Shown here one piece after another: positions 1 to 7,217 of a stretch of DNA of 9,270 bases. The DNA is from Schleiferiaceae bacterium (GTDB lineage: Bacteria > Bacteroidota > Bacteroidia > Flavobacteriales > Schleiferiaceae). The position numbers and the translations under genes are program-made. Under the pieces are notes generated by a model. That model was not told where the DNA came from and made no database searches. It saw only the letters and a list, made by a program, of their open reading frames with translations. Location of the stretch: assembly GCA_030829675.1 (NCBI GenBank), contig JAURAE010000051.1:1-9270 (forward strand), given 5' to 3'. The stretch's first letter is position 1; the number at the start of each line of letters is the position of its first letter.

Positions 1-129
1 AATTGGTATAAATTTTTCTTTTGGACCGTTCCAATAATGTTCGCTATCTAAGAAAGCATGATTATAAAATCTTGGGAATTTTGTGTTATTCTGAATTTCC
101 TTATAGTTTTCTTCATAAACTCTTTTATC
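1..129 (-). other. AT-rich edge segment with a 43-codon open frame, not yidC sequence
   Basis: Bases 1-140 contain 38 G+C (27%), against 18 of 40 in the next 40 bases, so composition changes sharply where the YidC protein stops resembling its family. On the minus strand, the frame with codons at 129-127 through 3-1 has no stop for 43 codons and runs off the window edge. Its translation is polar and aromatic-rich (it includes DSEHYWNGPKEKF) and looks more like a soluble protein interior than the missing YidC membrane segment. I see no start codon or ribosome binding site for it and do not recognise a family. It may be an internal fragment of another gene joined here by misassembly or rearrangement, or a chance open frame. 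The exact left-hand junction is uncertain, somewhere around 125-140. Confidence 0.35.
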
Positions 130-1682
130 AACACAAACATGAAAATCAGCGGCATCAAGTACATGATTACCTGCATCTGCTTCATCTGCTCAGCACTTCC
201 TGTAGAAGCTGTCATGCTCTGATTCATGCGGGTGTATAATATGGTTGAGCCCGTCATCAACAAGGTGAAGATGGAAATGTGGTTACCGTATAAGGTGCTC
301 AAGATTGGAATGTGTGATTCCCAAGAAATCAAGGCATCATAAGTACTCAAATCCGTTGCCCAAAGGAAGCTCTGCCCTCTCAACTCGATGGACGCAGGGA
401 AGAATCGGAACATGGCAAAAAGAATAGGCATCTGAACCAATACCGGAATACAACCGCCCAATGGGTTCACCCCAGCTTCGCGGTATAAGGCCATTTGCGC
501 TTGTTGCTTGCCCATGGCATCCTTATCCCCAAACTTCTCGTTGATCGCTTCAAGCTGCGGCTTCAATACACGCATCTTCGCCATCGAACGGTAAGAGGCA
601 AAAGTCAACGGCGAGAGCGCTCCCTTGATGATGAGCACCATGATCAAGATGATGATCCCGTAGTTCCAACCGTAGCCGTCCAACCAGTTAAATACTGGCA
701 CCACAACCCCGCGACCAATCCATCCGAAAATTCCCCAACCAAAGTTGATGACCTTCTCGTAATCCTGACCCTGCTCTTTCAACGTTTGATAGTGGTTCGG
801 CCCTAAGTACATCGAAAACGGCAAGCTGTAGGCACCGTTAACACTTTGATTTAAGGTTGCATTCGAACTGAACACCTTTACGATGCTCTCATCTTCATCT
901 GTACCGTTAACAGTCGCAACAGTTGCCGAGGCAAAACCTTCTTCTGGCTGCACGATGTAGGAGAAGAAATGCTGTTTTTGCGCAAGCCAATTCACTGCGC
1001 CAACATCCTCCGAATCATCGCCACCGCGACCGCTCAAGTTTTCTACATCGCCATCCTCTTGTACTTTGTAAGAGTAGGTTGAATAAATACGTTCGTTGCT
1101 AATACCTTTCTCTGTACGGTAAGCCGTACGCTCCCAAAACAGTTCTGGCTTGCCAGCAGCACTCGCGGAACCACTGACGGTATAGTTGGCCATAAAGCCA
1201 GATTCTTCGAGACTTACCTTGACTTCTGTTGCGCCATCACTGAGCATCAATGACGTACCGTTCTGAGAAACTACATTAAATTCCTTCGTACTTAAAGCGG
1301 CATCACCTGGCAGTTTGATGTCCCAAACCTGGTTATTGTTCACTAGCAACACCTCAGCTGAATCGTACGTTTGGTACCCCTTAATCTGTGCACGTACTAG
1401 TTGAGCACCTAAGGTTGAATACGTCAATTTTATATCGTCATTCTCAATGCTCACCTCTTCGGCCACGAATGCATTAGAATCTAGAACTGCTACAGTCATT
1501 TCAACAGCTTCCGAAACTTCTTCTGCTGCCGAAGCCGCTTCTTCTACCAATTCTGTGCCGGTAGCTTCTTCAACCTCTGGCATGTTAGCGCTCTGCCACC
1601 AGCCAAAGCCAACCATGATCGTAGCAATGAGCAAGAAGCCTATGAGTTGATTGCGGTCAAAACCCGCTTTCTGATTTTCCAT
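48..1682 (-). CDS. yidC: Membrane protein insertase YidC, abnormal 3' end
   Basis: YidC inserts and folds inner-membrane proteins, alone or with SecYEG. The ATG at 1682 begins a typical N-terminus (FDRNQLIGFLLIA) with membrane segment 1 at about residues 12-30. A Glu-rich linker follows (36-61), then the large periplasmic domain (about 75-310). The conserved 60KD_IMP core starts near 340: a membrane helix leading into KGALSPLTFASYRSMAKMR, a cytoplasmic coiled hairpin (370-400), and the NPLGGCIPVLVQMPILFAMF segment. Lys353 occupies the place of the hydrophilic-groove arginine (R366 in E. coli). The match continues to MYLMPLIFMFVL (507-518). The expected (N/D)xFxSGLxYYYF last membrane helix and basic tail are missing, and 26 unrelated residues replace them before a stop at 48-50. 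The true gene therefore breaks near base 130. It lies 3 bp after pyrG and is probably co-transcribed with it. The identity is secure; the listed 3' end is not the natural one. Confidence 0.93.
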   Translation of the reverse strand: MENQKAGFDRNQLIGFLLIATIMVGFGWWQSANMPEVEEATGTELVEEAASAAEEVSEAVEMTVAVLDSNAFVAEEVSIENDDIKLTYSTLGAQLVRAQIKGYQTYDSAEVLLVNNNQVWDIKLPGDAALSTKEFNVVSQNGTSLMLSDGATEVKVSLEESGFMANYTVSGSASAAGKPELFWERTAYRTEKGISNERIYSTYSYKVQEDGDVENLSGRGGDDSEDVGAVNWLAQKQHFFSYIVQPEEGFASATVATVNGTDEDESIVKVFSSNATLNQSVNGAYSLPFSMYLGPNHYQTLKEQGQDYEKVINFGWGIFGWIGRGVVVPVFNWLDGYGWNYGIIILIMVLIIKGALSPLTFASYRSMAKMRVLKPQLEAINEKFGDKDAMGKQQAQMALYREAGVNPLGGCIPVLVQMPILFAMFRFFPASIELRGQSFLWATDLSTYDALISWESHIPILSTLYGNHISIFTLLMTGSTILYTRMNQSMTASTGSAEQMKQMQVIMYLMPLIFMFVLIKEFMKKTIRKFRITQNSQDFIIMLS

Positions 1683-1685
1683 GAA

Positions 1686-3299
1686 TTATTTGTTTTGGCG
1701 GTGTAGGTCCGCGGCTTTAACAAAAGATACAAAAAGAGGATGCGGATTGAGCACCGTACTCTTGTATTCTGGGTGGTATTGTACCCCAACAAAGAACGGG
1801 TGATCTTCAATCTCAATGACCTCTACCAAGCCGCTTTCTGGGTTAATACCCGTAGCTTTTAATCCTGCAGCTACCAGCTCTTCTTTATAGTCGTTGTTGT
1901 ATTCGTAACGGTGACGGTGACGTTCGGTAATGGCCGTTTCTCCGTACGCTGCAAAAGCTTGCGAATCTTTGCTGAGTTCACATTTTTGGGCACCAAGACG
2001 CATCGTTCCGCCCATATCTGTGATATGATGCTGCTCGTCCATCAAGGCAATAACTGGCTTGCTCGACTTTGGATCTACCTCCGTTGTATTCGCATCAGTC
2101 CACCCCACGACGTTTCGTGCATATTCAATAACGGCAGCCTGCATACCGTAACAAATTCCGAAATATGGAATCTTGTTCTCGCGTGCATATTGAACGGTCG
2201 CTACTTTGCCTTCGAAACCACGCTCACCAAATCCTGGCGCTACCAAGATACCATCAAGTCCTTGACAGGATTTCGCAGCATTCTTTGGGGTCAAGTGCTC
2301 AGAGTGAATCCAGCGAACCTTAACCTGCACTTCATTTGCAGCACCGGCGTGAATGAAAGCTTCAGAAATAGATTTATAACTATCCTTTAACTCCACGTAT
2401 TTACCGATCAACCCTATTTCTACCGTGCGCTTAGGGAATTTCAAACGCGTCAAAAATTCACGCCATTTGTCTAAGTTAGGCTGTGTTTTCGTTGCCAATC
2501 CAAAGTGATCCAAAACCACCTCGTCCAACTTTTCGTTGTACATCATCAGCGGCACCTCATAGATGGTACTCGCATCACGTGATTCAATCACATTGCGTTG
2601 ACGCACGTTGGTAAACAGGGCTAATTTGCGCTTGATATCGTCATCTACAGGGTGCTCTGAACGACAAACCAAAACATCAGGCTGCACCCCGCTTTCGAGC
2701 ATGGTTTTCACACTGTGCTGCGTAGGCTTCGTCTTCAACTCGCCCGTTACATTCAAGTACGGCAACAAGGTCAAGTGAATCACCATACAATTGCGTTCCA
2801 ACTCCCATTTGAGCTGACGTACAGATTCGATATACGGCAATGCCTCAATATCCCCCACCGTACCGCCGATTTCGGTGATGACGATGTCAAAGTTTCCGGT
2901 TTCACCCAGAATCTTCACGCGGTTTTTGATTTCATCTGTGATGTGAGGAATGACCTGTACGGTCTTTCCTAAGTAGTCCCCACGGCGCTCCTTATCGATG
3001 ACGCTTTGGTAGATTCTACCCGTGGTAACGTTGTTTCCTTGAGAGGTCGGCGTATTCAAGAAACGCTCGTAGTGACCTAAATCCAAATCTGTTTCAGCAC
3101 CATCTTCGGTAACGTAACACTCTCCGTGCTCGTAGGGGTTCAGTGTTCCTGGATCAACATTGATATAAGGGTCCAATTTCTGAATGGTCACACGGTAGCC
3201 ACGTGCCTGAAGGAGTTTGGCCAAAGAAGCCGAAATAATACCCTTACCTAATGATGATGTCACCCCTCCGGTGACGAAGATGTACTTTGTGCTCGCCAT
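1686..3299 (-). CDS. pyrG: CTP synthase (glutamine-hydrolysing)
   Basis: CTP synthase makes CTP from UTP, ATP and glutamine in the cytoplasm, the last step of de novo pyrimidine nucleotide synthesis. I start it at the ATG at 3299 (537 residues, usual family length). An in-frame TTG 12 bases upstream is less likely. The N-terminal synthetase domain (1-270) carries the P-loop GGVTSSLGKG (11-20), KLDPYINVDPGT (41-52), HGECYVTEDGAETDLDLGHYERF from His58, and EIGGTVGDIE (143-152). The C-terminal class I glutamine amidotransferase domain (about 290-530) has the oxyanion strand PGFGERG, nucleophile Cys383 in GICYGMQ, and His509 and Glu511 in QYHPE. The catalytic triad is thus complete. The residue after the nucleophile is Tyr, where Leu is common. 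The gene is followed 3 bp later by yidC. A candidate promoter overlaps the stop codon of the upstream receptor gene, so pyrG-yidC may be its own unit. Confidence 0.97.
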   Translation of the reverse strand: MASTKYIFVTGGVTSSLGKGIISASLAKLLQARGYRVTIQKLDPYINVDPGTLNPYEHGECYVTEDGAETDLDLGHYERFLNTPTSQGNNVTTGRIYQSVIDKERRGDYLGKTVQVIPHITDEIKNRVKILGETGNFDIVITEIGGTVGDIEALPYIESVRQLKWELERNCMVIHLTLLPYLNVTGELKTKPTQHSVKTMLESGVQPDVLVCRSEHPVDDDIKRKLALFTNVRQRNVIESRDASTIYEVPLMMYNEKLDEVVLDHFGLATKTQPNLDKWREFLTRLKFPKRTVEIGLIGKYVELKDSYKSISEAFIHAGAANEVQVKVRWIHSEHLTPKNAAKSCQGLDGILVAPGFGERGFEGKVATVQYARENKIPYFGICYGMQAAVIEYARNVVGWTDANTTEVDPKSSKPVIALMDEQHHITDMGGTMRLGAQKCELSKDSQAFAAYGETAITERHRHRYEYNNDYKEELVAAGLKATGINPESGLVEVIEIEDHPFFVGVQYHPEYKSTVLNPHPLFVSFVKAADLHRQNK

Positions 3300-3318
3300 A
3301 GTTTGAATCAAAACAGCA

Positions 3319-3348
3319 CAAAAGTACCTCTTTTTGCCGCGAATTAAA
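3319..3348 (-). promoter_or_regulatory. Candidate Bacteroidota promoter for pyrG-yidC
   Basis: On the minus strand TACTTTTG (3326-3319) fits the phylum's TAnnTTTG -7 box exactly. A weak -33 element, TTTA (3348-3345), lies 18 bases upstream; the usual element ends in TTG, so this part is poor. Transcription would begin near 3312, giving a leader of about a dozen bases before the pyrG ATG. The -33 element overlaps the receptor gene's stop codon. The spacer shows no hairpin with a U-tract, so read-through from the receptor gene is also likely. Confidence 0.4.
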
Positions 3349-5656
3349 AGGTAAAACTTGCGCTAATCGTAGGCATGATTGGGAGCTGATTCACGCGCTC
3401 CGCAGCGACACGATCATAGTAGAAAATATTCTCCCTGTTGTACATGTTTGTGGCCCCAATAACTACCTCAGCCTGACCCGTTTTCAAGGTCGTACTGTAC
3501 TTCAGTGAAGCATCTAACCTGTGGTAAGTGGGCAGCCTGTTTCCGTTCAAGGCACCGTAGAGCACGCTAGGGTCGCCATTGGCCGTGGTGTAATCAAAGT
3601 TGATATCAGGATTCCCAAATGGATCCAAGAAATCAATTCCCGGATAATAGCCTTGGGTTGGAGTGAATGGGAATCCGGTTCCTAAATTCCAACGCACACT
3701 CAAGAACCAACGCTCCTCCTTACCCATCTTCACGTTTGCAACGAGGTTTACATTGTGTCGACGGTCAAAGTTTGGCGCATAGACTTGAATACCGTCGTCA
3801 CGTTGCACCTTGCTCCACGCATATACCCCCCAGAAGTAATAACGTCCTTTTTCAAACTTAACCAAGGCATCATAACCATAGGCCCATCCGTGCTCGACGA
3901 TGAAGTCTTTGCGCAAGATTTCCGGACGATCGCTGTAGGCCGGTACATCGTCGTAGAGCTTGTTGCGGTTGATGTTGGAGATCTGCGAGAAGTCCTTGAT
4001 ATAAGATTCCACCGTCACATCCCAATGGTCACCCAAATCGTATTCGAAACCGGCTACGCCGTGAGTTGCTTTTTGGAGCTTGGAGGTGATGGGGCGGTCG
4101 CGGAAACTAGTCGGCAAATCTGTCGCCCCAGATAAAAACCCATAAAAGAGGTTGACCACGTCGCGGTCGCTATTGGCCGCGACAAGGTTTTGGCTGTACT
4201 TCCCTCCGGAAGCCTTGAACCTAAAATCTTCGGTAATGCTGTACTTCAAACCCAGTCTAGGCTCTACACTGAGCTCACTCAAGGAGCCATAATAATGGAA
4301 ACGCAACCCGGGCTCAAGAATTAAGAGTGTACCGACTTTGCGGTAATTAAAGAATCCACCTAATTCCGTGGTACTTTCTTGCTGGTTCAGCCCTAATCCC
4401 AAAGAGTTCGTGTAATTAAAGTCTGTGGTATATCCGATGAGGTCCAAGCCGTATTTAATCTCGTCCGCCTTGCCCAAGAAATAGGTGAAATCCAATCCAC
4501 CGTTAAAACCATTGATGGAAGAATTGCGCGGCTGGTCCGGGTTCTCTGTACTTGAGATGTAATAATAACTCTGCGCAAAATCGCCCTGAATAAGAGTTGC
4601 GGAGGCGGGTGGTATTACGGTGAAATTTGCCCCATACCCCCAACTGTTCCATTGAATGCCTTGTGCACTGTCCAACATCACGGCATCAGAGAAATTAAAG
4701 GCCTTCGCGCTCAACTTTGAGCCGCCCTTACTTTGCGTGGTGAACTTGCCGTAAATATCGTTGAAGGTGAAGGGCAATCCCCCGAATCGAGTTTCCACAT
4801 AGGGGTAAAAAATTGGGGCCGATTGGCGCAAGTAGCTCGTCTTCCCACTCAAGAACAGGCTGTTATTGGCCAAGCCATTCTTATCCTTTTTACCCAGAGG
4901 AGTCTCCACAAGGAGCTTGCTCATGTAGGTAGAGGAATATAGCTTCCCGGTGGCCTCAGAACGGTTCCCGTCGCGGGTACGGATGTCCATGACCGAACTG
5001 TTTCTAGAACCATATTCAGCACCAAAACCGGCCGTGTAAACCTTCGCACTTTGTAGTACGTCAGTATCAAAAACTGAGAAGAATCCAATGCTGTGGAAGG
5101 GATTATAGATGATCATCCCGTCGAGCAACACAAGGTTTTGGATGGGCGCACCACCGCGAATGTATAATTGACCTCCTTGATCCCCAGTAGTGACCACCCC
5201 CGGTAAAACGGAAATGGCTTTCATCAGATCCGGATCTCCCCCAGCGGAGAAGGTTTCGATGGATTTAGGTGTCAGATTCACTACTGCAGTATTGACCTTT
5301 ACTTTTTTCTCCGCCCGTTCGATATTCAAGTCTACCGTGTTCAACATTTGTGAACCTTCGTCGAGGTAGACCTTGATGGTGTTGGGCTTGTTTTTGTAGA
5401 TACGAACGGTCTCACTCACGGTCTCGTACCCTAAAAAACTCACGGTCACTTGGACTTCGCCCACCGGAAGATCCGCCAACTGGAAATAGCCGTCCAAATT
5501 AGTGATGGTTCCGCGACCTTCTCCTTTTACAACAATGTTGGCATAGGGAATGGGAGCGCCGTTACTTTTCTCATAGACGAACCCGCGCAGCATCTGAGGC
5601 TGGGCATATACTACTGTCGCTAAAAACAGGGAAAATATGGTTAGGAATCTTTTCAT
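3344..5656 (-). CDS. TonB-dependent outer-membrane receptor with carboxypeptidase-like N-terminal domain
   Basis: This is an outer-membrane beta-barrel transporter driven by TonB-ExbBD; its substrate cannot be read from sequence. Residues 1-18 form a signal peptide, with likely cleavage at VYA|QPQ. Residues 21-105 form a CarboxypepD_reg-like domain (LRGFVYEKSNGAPIPYANIV, then NLDGYFQLADLPVG and VSFLGYE). The plug follows (about 125-230), with SVLPGVV, GGQLYIRGGAP, NLVLLDGMIIYNP and AGFGAEYG. The remaining ~540 residues are alternating aromatic and polar barrel strands, ending MPTISASFTF with the terminal Phe typical of outer-membrane barrels. At 770 residues it is shorter than SusC-type receptors (about 1000), and no SusD-like lipoprotein gene is adjacent. 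This argues against a classical glycan-uptake pair, and I see no siderophore-specific hallmark. It starts 18 bp after the delta-subunit gene, so it is probably transcribed with it. The receptor class is sure; the cargo is unknown. Confidence 0.93.
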   Translation of the reverse strand: MKRFLTIFSLFLATVVYAQPQMLRGFVYEKSNGAPIPYANIVVKGEGRGTITNLDGYFQLADLPVGEVQVTVSFLGYETVSETVRIYKNKPNTIKVYLDEGSQMLNTVDLNIERAEKKVKVNTAVVNLTPKSIETFSAGGDPDLMKAISVLPGVVTTGDQGGQLYIRGGAPIQNLVLLDGMIIYNPFHSIGFFSVFDTDVLQSAKVYTAGFGAEYGSRNSSVMDIRTRDGNRSEATGKLYSSTYMSKLLVETPLGKKDKNGLANNSLFLSGKTSYLRQSAPIFYPYVETRFGGLPFTFNDIYGKFTTQSKGGSKLSAKAFNFSDAVMLDSAQGIQWNSWGYGANFTVIPPASATLIQGDFAQSYYYISSTENPDQPRNSSINGFNGGLDFTYFLGKADEIKYGLDLIGYTTDFNYTNSLGLGLNQQESTTELGGFFNYRKVGTLLILEPGLRFHYYGSLSELSVEPRLGLKYSITEDFRFKASGGKYSQNLVAANSDRDVVNLFYGFLSGATDLPTSFRDRPITSKLQKATHGVAGFEYDLGDHWDVTVESYIKDFSQISNINRNKLYDDVPAYSDRPEILRKDFIVEHGWAYGYDALVKFEKGRYYFWGVYAWSKVQRDDGIQVYAPNFDRRHNVNLVANVKMGKEERWFLSVRWNLGTGFPFTPTQGYYPGIDFLDPFGNPDINFDYTTANGDPSVLYGALNGNRLPTYHRLDASLKYSTTLKTGQAEVVIGATNMYNRENIFYYDRVAAERVNQLPIMPTISASFTF

Positions 5657-5674
5657 TTCTAAGGTTAGGGAGTA

Positions 5675-6688
5675 CTAAAGTACGCACTTGATGAGCCATT
5701 CTCTCAAATGTTCGTATTCATTTGCGCTAGAAGCGATGACGCCTTTGCATTTTCTATCAAATATGAGGAGCTCTTCGAGCATCACCAGGGTATGGGCACC
5801 ACTGTAATGACGTGAGGCTTGTGCAAATTGTTTTAGGAAATAGGGGTGAATCTTTAGTGCGGAGGCAATAGATTTTTCCGGCTTGCCTTTCATGTTGTGG
5901 TACTGCAGTAGGTTGTTCACGAAATTGAACAAGATCCCGGTGGTCATCTGCACGGGATGCTCTTTGGGATTTTTGCTGAAGTAATGGACGATTTTGAAGG
6001 CCTTGGCGATATTGCGTTCGGCGATTGCTGCCACGAGCTCAAAGTTGTTATAATCCTTGCTGATCCCAATATGACGCTCGATATCATCCGCGCTTAAATC
6101 GCGCCTATCGCCCATGGCTACATCAAGCTTCTCCACTTCCTTGTGCAAGCGGCTCAAATCCGTGCCCACCTGTTCGGCCATGGCAGCCACGACATTGGAG
6201 GAGCAACGGAATCCCTTGGCGTCCAATTCCTTTTCTAGCCACGGCATTACTTGGTAATCGCGCAGGGGATCGCTTTCCAAAAACACGGTGTTCGCTTTAA
6301 TGGCTTTTCCGGCCTTGCTGCGCTTGTCCAATTTTTTGTGCATGTGTCCAAAGGCCAGCACGGTGCTTGGCTGTGGCTGGTCCAAATAACCGGCCAACAG
6401 TTCCCAATCCGCCGCCTTCAAATGCTGTGCTTCTTTCACCACAACAACAATGCGCTCGCTCATCATAGGAAAGCGTTTGGCCTCCTCGAGAATCTGTAAC
6501 ATGTTCGTCTCCTTGCCGTACAATACGGTTTGGTTGAAACTGCGTTCGGATTCGTCTAAGATTCCTTTCTCGATGAGTTGCAAAAGCTGCTGGGCATAGA
6601 AGGGCTCCTCACCCGCGAAGAAGTAAACGGGAGCGTACTTGCCTGCCTTGAGGTCTTTGGCAATGCTTTCAAAGCTATATGCACCCAT
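5675..6688 (-). CDS. holA: DNA polymerase III delta subunit (clamp-loader subunit)
   Basis: The delta subunit is part of the clamp loader and opens the beta sliding clamp so it can be placed on primed DNA. The protein is 337 residues, the usual length for the family. The N-terminal domain opens with APVYFFAGEEPFYAQQLL (19-36), the degenerate P-loop region of delta, and continues with an EEAKRFPMMSERIVVVVKEA stretch (68-87) corresponding to the strand-helix region that carries the clamp-binding element. The middle has the family pattern GTDLSRLHKEVEKLDV (175-190), followed by DDIERHIGISKDYNNFELVAA (201-221). The helical collar domain occupies about 225-337. There is no Walker A motif, as expected, because delta does not hydrolyse ATP. 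The ATG overlaps the rlmH stop by one base (TAATG), suggesting translational coupling. Divergence from E. coli holA is large, so the assignment rests on family pattern and length. Confidence 0.9.
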   Translation of the reverse strand: MGAYSFESIAKDLKAGKYAPVYFFAGEEPFYAQQLLQLIEKGILDESERSFNQTVLYGKETNMLQILEEAKRFPMMSERIVVVVKEAQHLKAADWELLAGYLDQPQPSTVLAFGHMHKKLDKRSKAGKAIKANTVFLESDPLRDYQVMPWLEKELDAKGFRCSSNVVAAMAEQVGTDLSRLHKEVEKLDVAMGDRRDLSADDIERHIGISKDYNNFELVAAIAERNIAKAFKIVHYFSKNPKEHPVQMTTGILFNFVNNLLQYHNMKGKPEKSIASALKIHPYFLKQFAQASRHYSGAHTLVMLEELLIFDRKCKGVIASSANEYEHLREWLIKCVL

Positions 6689-7161
6689 TAGTCGTTGTGG
6701 TAAGGTTCGTTATTCAATATGGTCATGCCGCGGTAGAGCTGTTCTAAAAATACAACACGGATTAATTGGTGTGAGGTGGTCATTTTACTCATGCTCAGTT
6801 TTGATTGAGCAGCGGCATACATGCGATCTGAAAAACCAAAGGCACCCCCAACCACAAACACCAGTCGCTTTGGCCCAGCATTCATCCATTTTTGCAGCTG
6901 TGTAGCAAATCCACGACTGTGGTATTCTTTGCCCTTTTCATCGAGCAACACAATGGTATCCCCCGGTTGGAAAAACTTGAGAAAAACATCTGCCTCTGCT
7001 TCTTTCAATGCTTGTGGACTGAGCTTGCCTCCGCCTTTAACATCCGGCAACTCGGTATATTCAAAAGAGATATAGTGTTTGAGGCGCCCCGCAAATAATT
7101 GGGCCCCTTCCCTAAGGAATGGTTCAGAAGTTTTGCCAATAACCGTGAATACAATCTTCAT
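6688..7161 (-). CDS. rlmH: 23S rRNA pseudouridine-1915 N3-methyltransferase RlmH
   Basis: RlmH is a SPOUT-class enzyme that uses S-adenosylmethionine to methylate pseudouridine 1915 in helix 69 of 23S rRNA, acting on assembled 70S ribosomes as a homodimer. Starting at the ATG at 7161 gives 157 residues, matching the family's 155-159, and begins with the usual MKIVFTVIGK. Longer in-frame starts at 7197 (GTG) and 7188 (ATG) add residues the family lacks. Visible motifs are LLDEKGKEYHSRGFA (72-86), the SAM-site loop FVVGGAFGFSD (102-112), and the C-terminal knot LSMSKMTTSHQLIRVVFLEQLYR (122-144), followed by ILNNEPYHND. The C-terminal Tyr-His implicated in RNA recognition is present. It is the first gene of the leftward block and overlaps the delta-subunit gene by one base. 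Confidence 0.95.
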   Translation of the reverse strand: MKIVFTVIGKTSEPFLREGAQLFAGRLKHYISFEYTELPDVKGGGKLSPQALKEAEADVFLKFFQPGDTIVLLDEKGKEYHSRGFATQLQKWMNAGPKRLVFVVGGAFGFSDRMYAAAQSKLSMSKMTTSHQLIRVVFLEQLYRGMTILNNEPYHND

Positions 7162-7217
7162 GTGCCCTACAAAGATGCTAACTTGCATTGAGAACACTAA
7201 AGGAATCCCCTAGGAAT
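7162..7217. promoter_or_regulatory. Divergent 56-bp spacer between rlmH and nadC
   Basis: This short spacer must hold the start signals for both gene blocks unless transcription begins inside the neighbouring genes. For the minus strand, CATCTTTG (7177-7170) matches TAnnTTTG at 5 of 6 fixed positions, with TTTA 20 bases upstream. It would put transcription only a few bases before the rlmH ATG, so it is a weak call. For the plus strand I see no good -7 box. AGGAAT occurs twice (7201-7206 and 7212-7217); the second copy abuts the nadC ATG, and the first (AGGAAT at 11-16 bases upstream) is better spaced to act as a Shine-Dalgarno-like site. Confidence 0.45.

Noticed and set aside
1911..2390. 159-codon plus-strand open frame opposite pyrG
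   Set aside because: It lies wholly inside a well-conserved CTP synthase gene on the other strand and has no recognisable domain; it is a shadow frame.
3300..3311. TTG start for pyrG four codons upstream
   Set aside because: The ATG at 3299 begins directly at the usual N-terminus (MASTKYIFVTGG); a rare start codon is not needed.
3300..3343. Intrinsic terminator between the receptor gene and pyrG
   Set aside because: The spacer is AT-rich and has no stable stem followed by a T-tract in the right direction.
3755..4135. 126-codon plus-strand open frame opposite the TonB-dependent receptor
   Set aside because: The receptor barrel is read continuously on the minus strand through this region, so the antisense frame is incidental.
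5657..5674. SusD-like or other partner gene next to the receptor
   Set aside because: Both flanks are occupied by unrelated core genes with gaps of 18 and 44 bp, so no partner gene can fit here.
7162..7197. N-terminal extension of RlmH from a GTG at 7197 or ATG at 7188
   Set aside because: The extension would exceed the family length, whereas MKIVFTVIG at 7161 is the usual N-terminus. It would also run into the nadC control region.
7190..7206. Possible NAD-repressor (NrtR-like) operator before nadC, from a TTAGTGTT-like half site on the minus strand
   Set aside because: Only one half is present, with no matching inverted half at a sensible spacing, so it cannot be called an operator.
7188..7217. 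Upstream TTG start for nadC
   Set aside because: The ten extra residues match nothing in the family, and a normal ATG start at 7218 gives the expected length.
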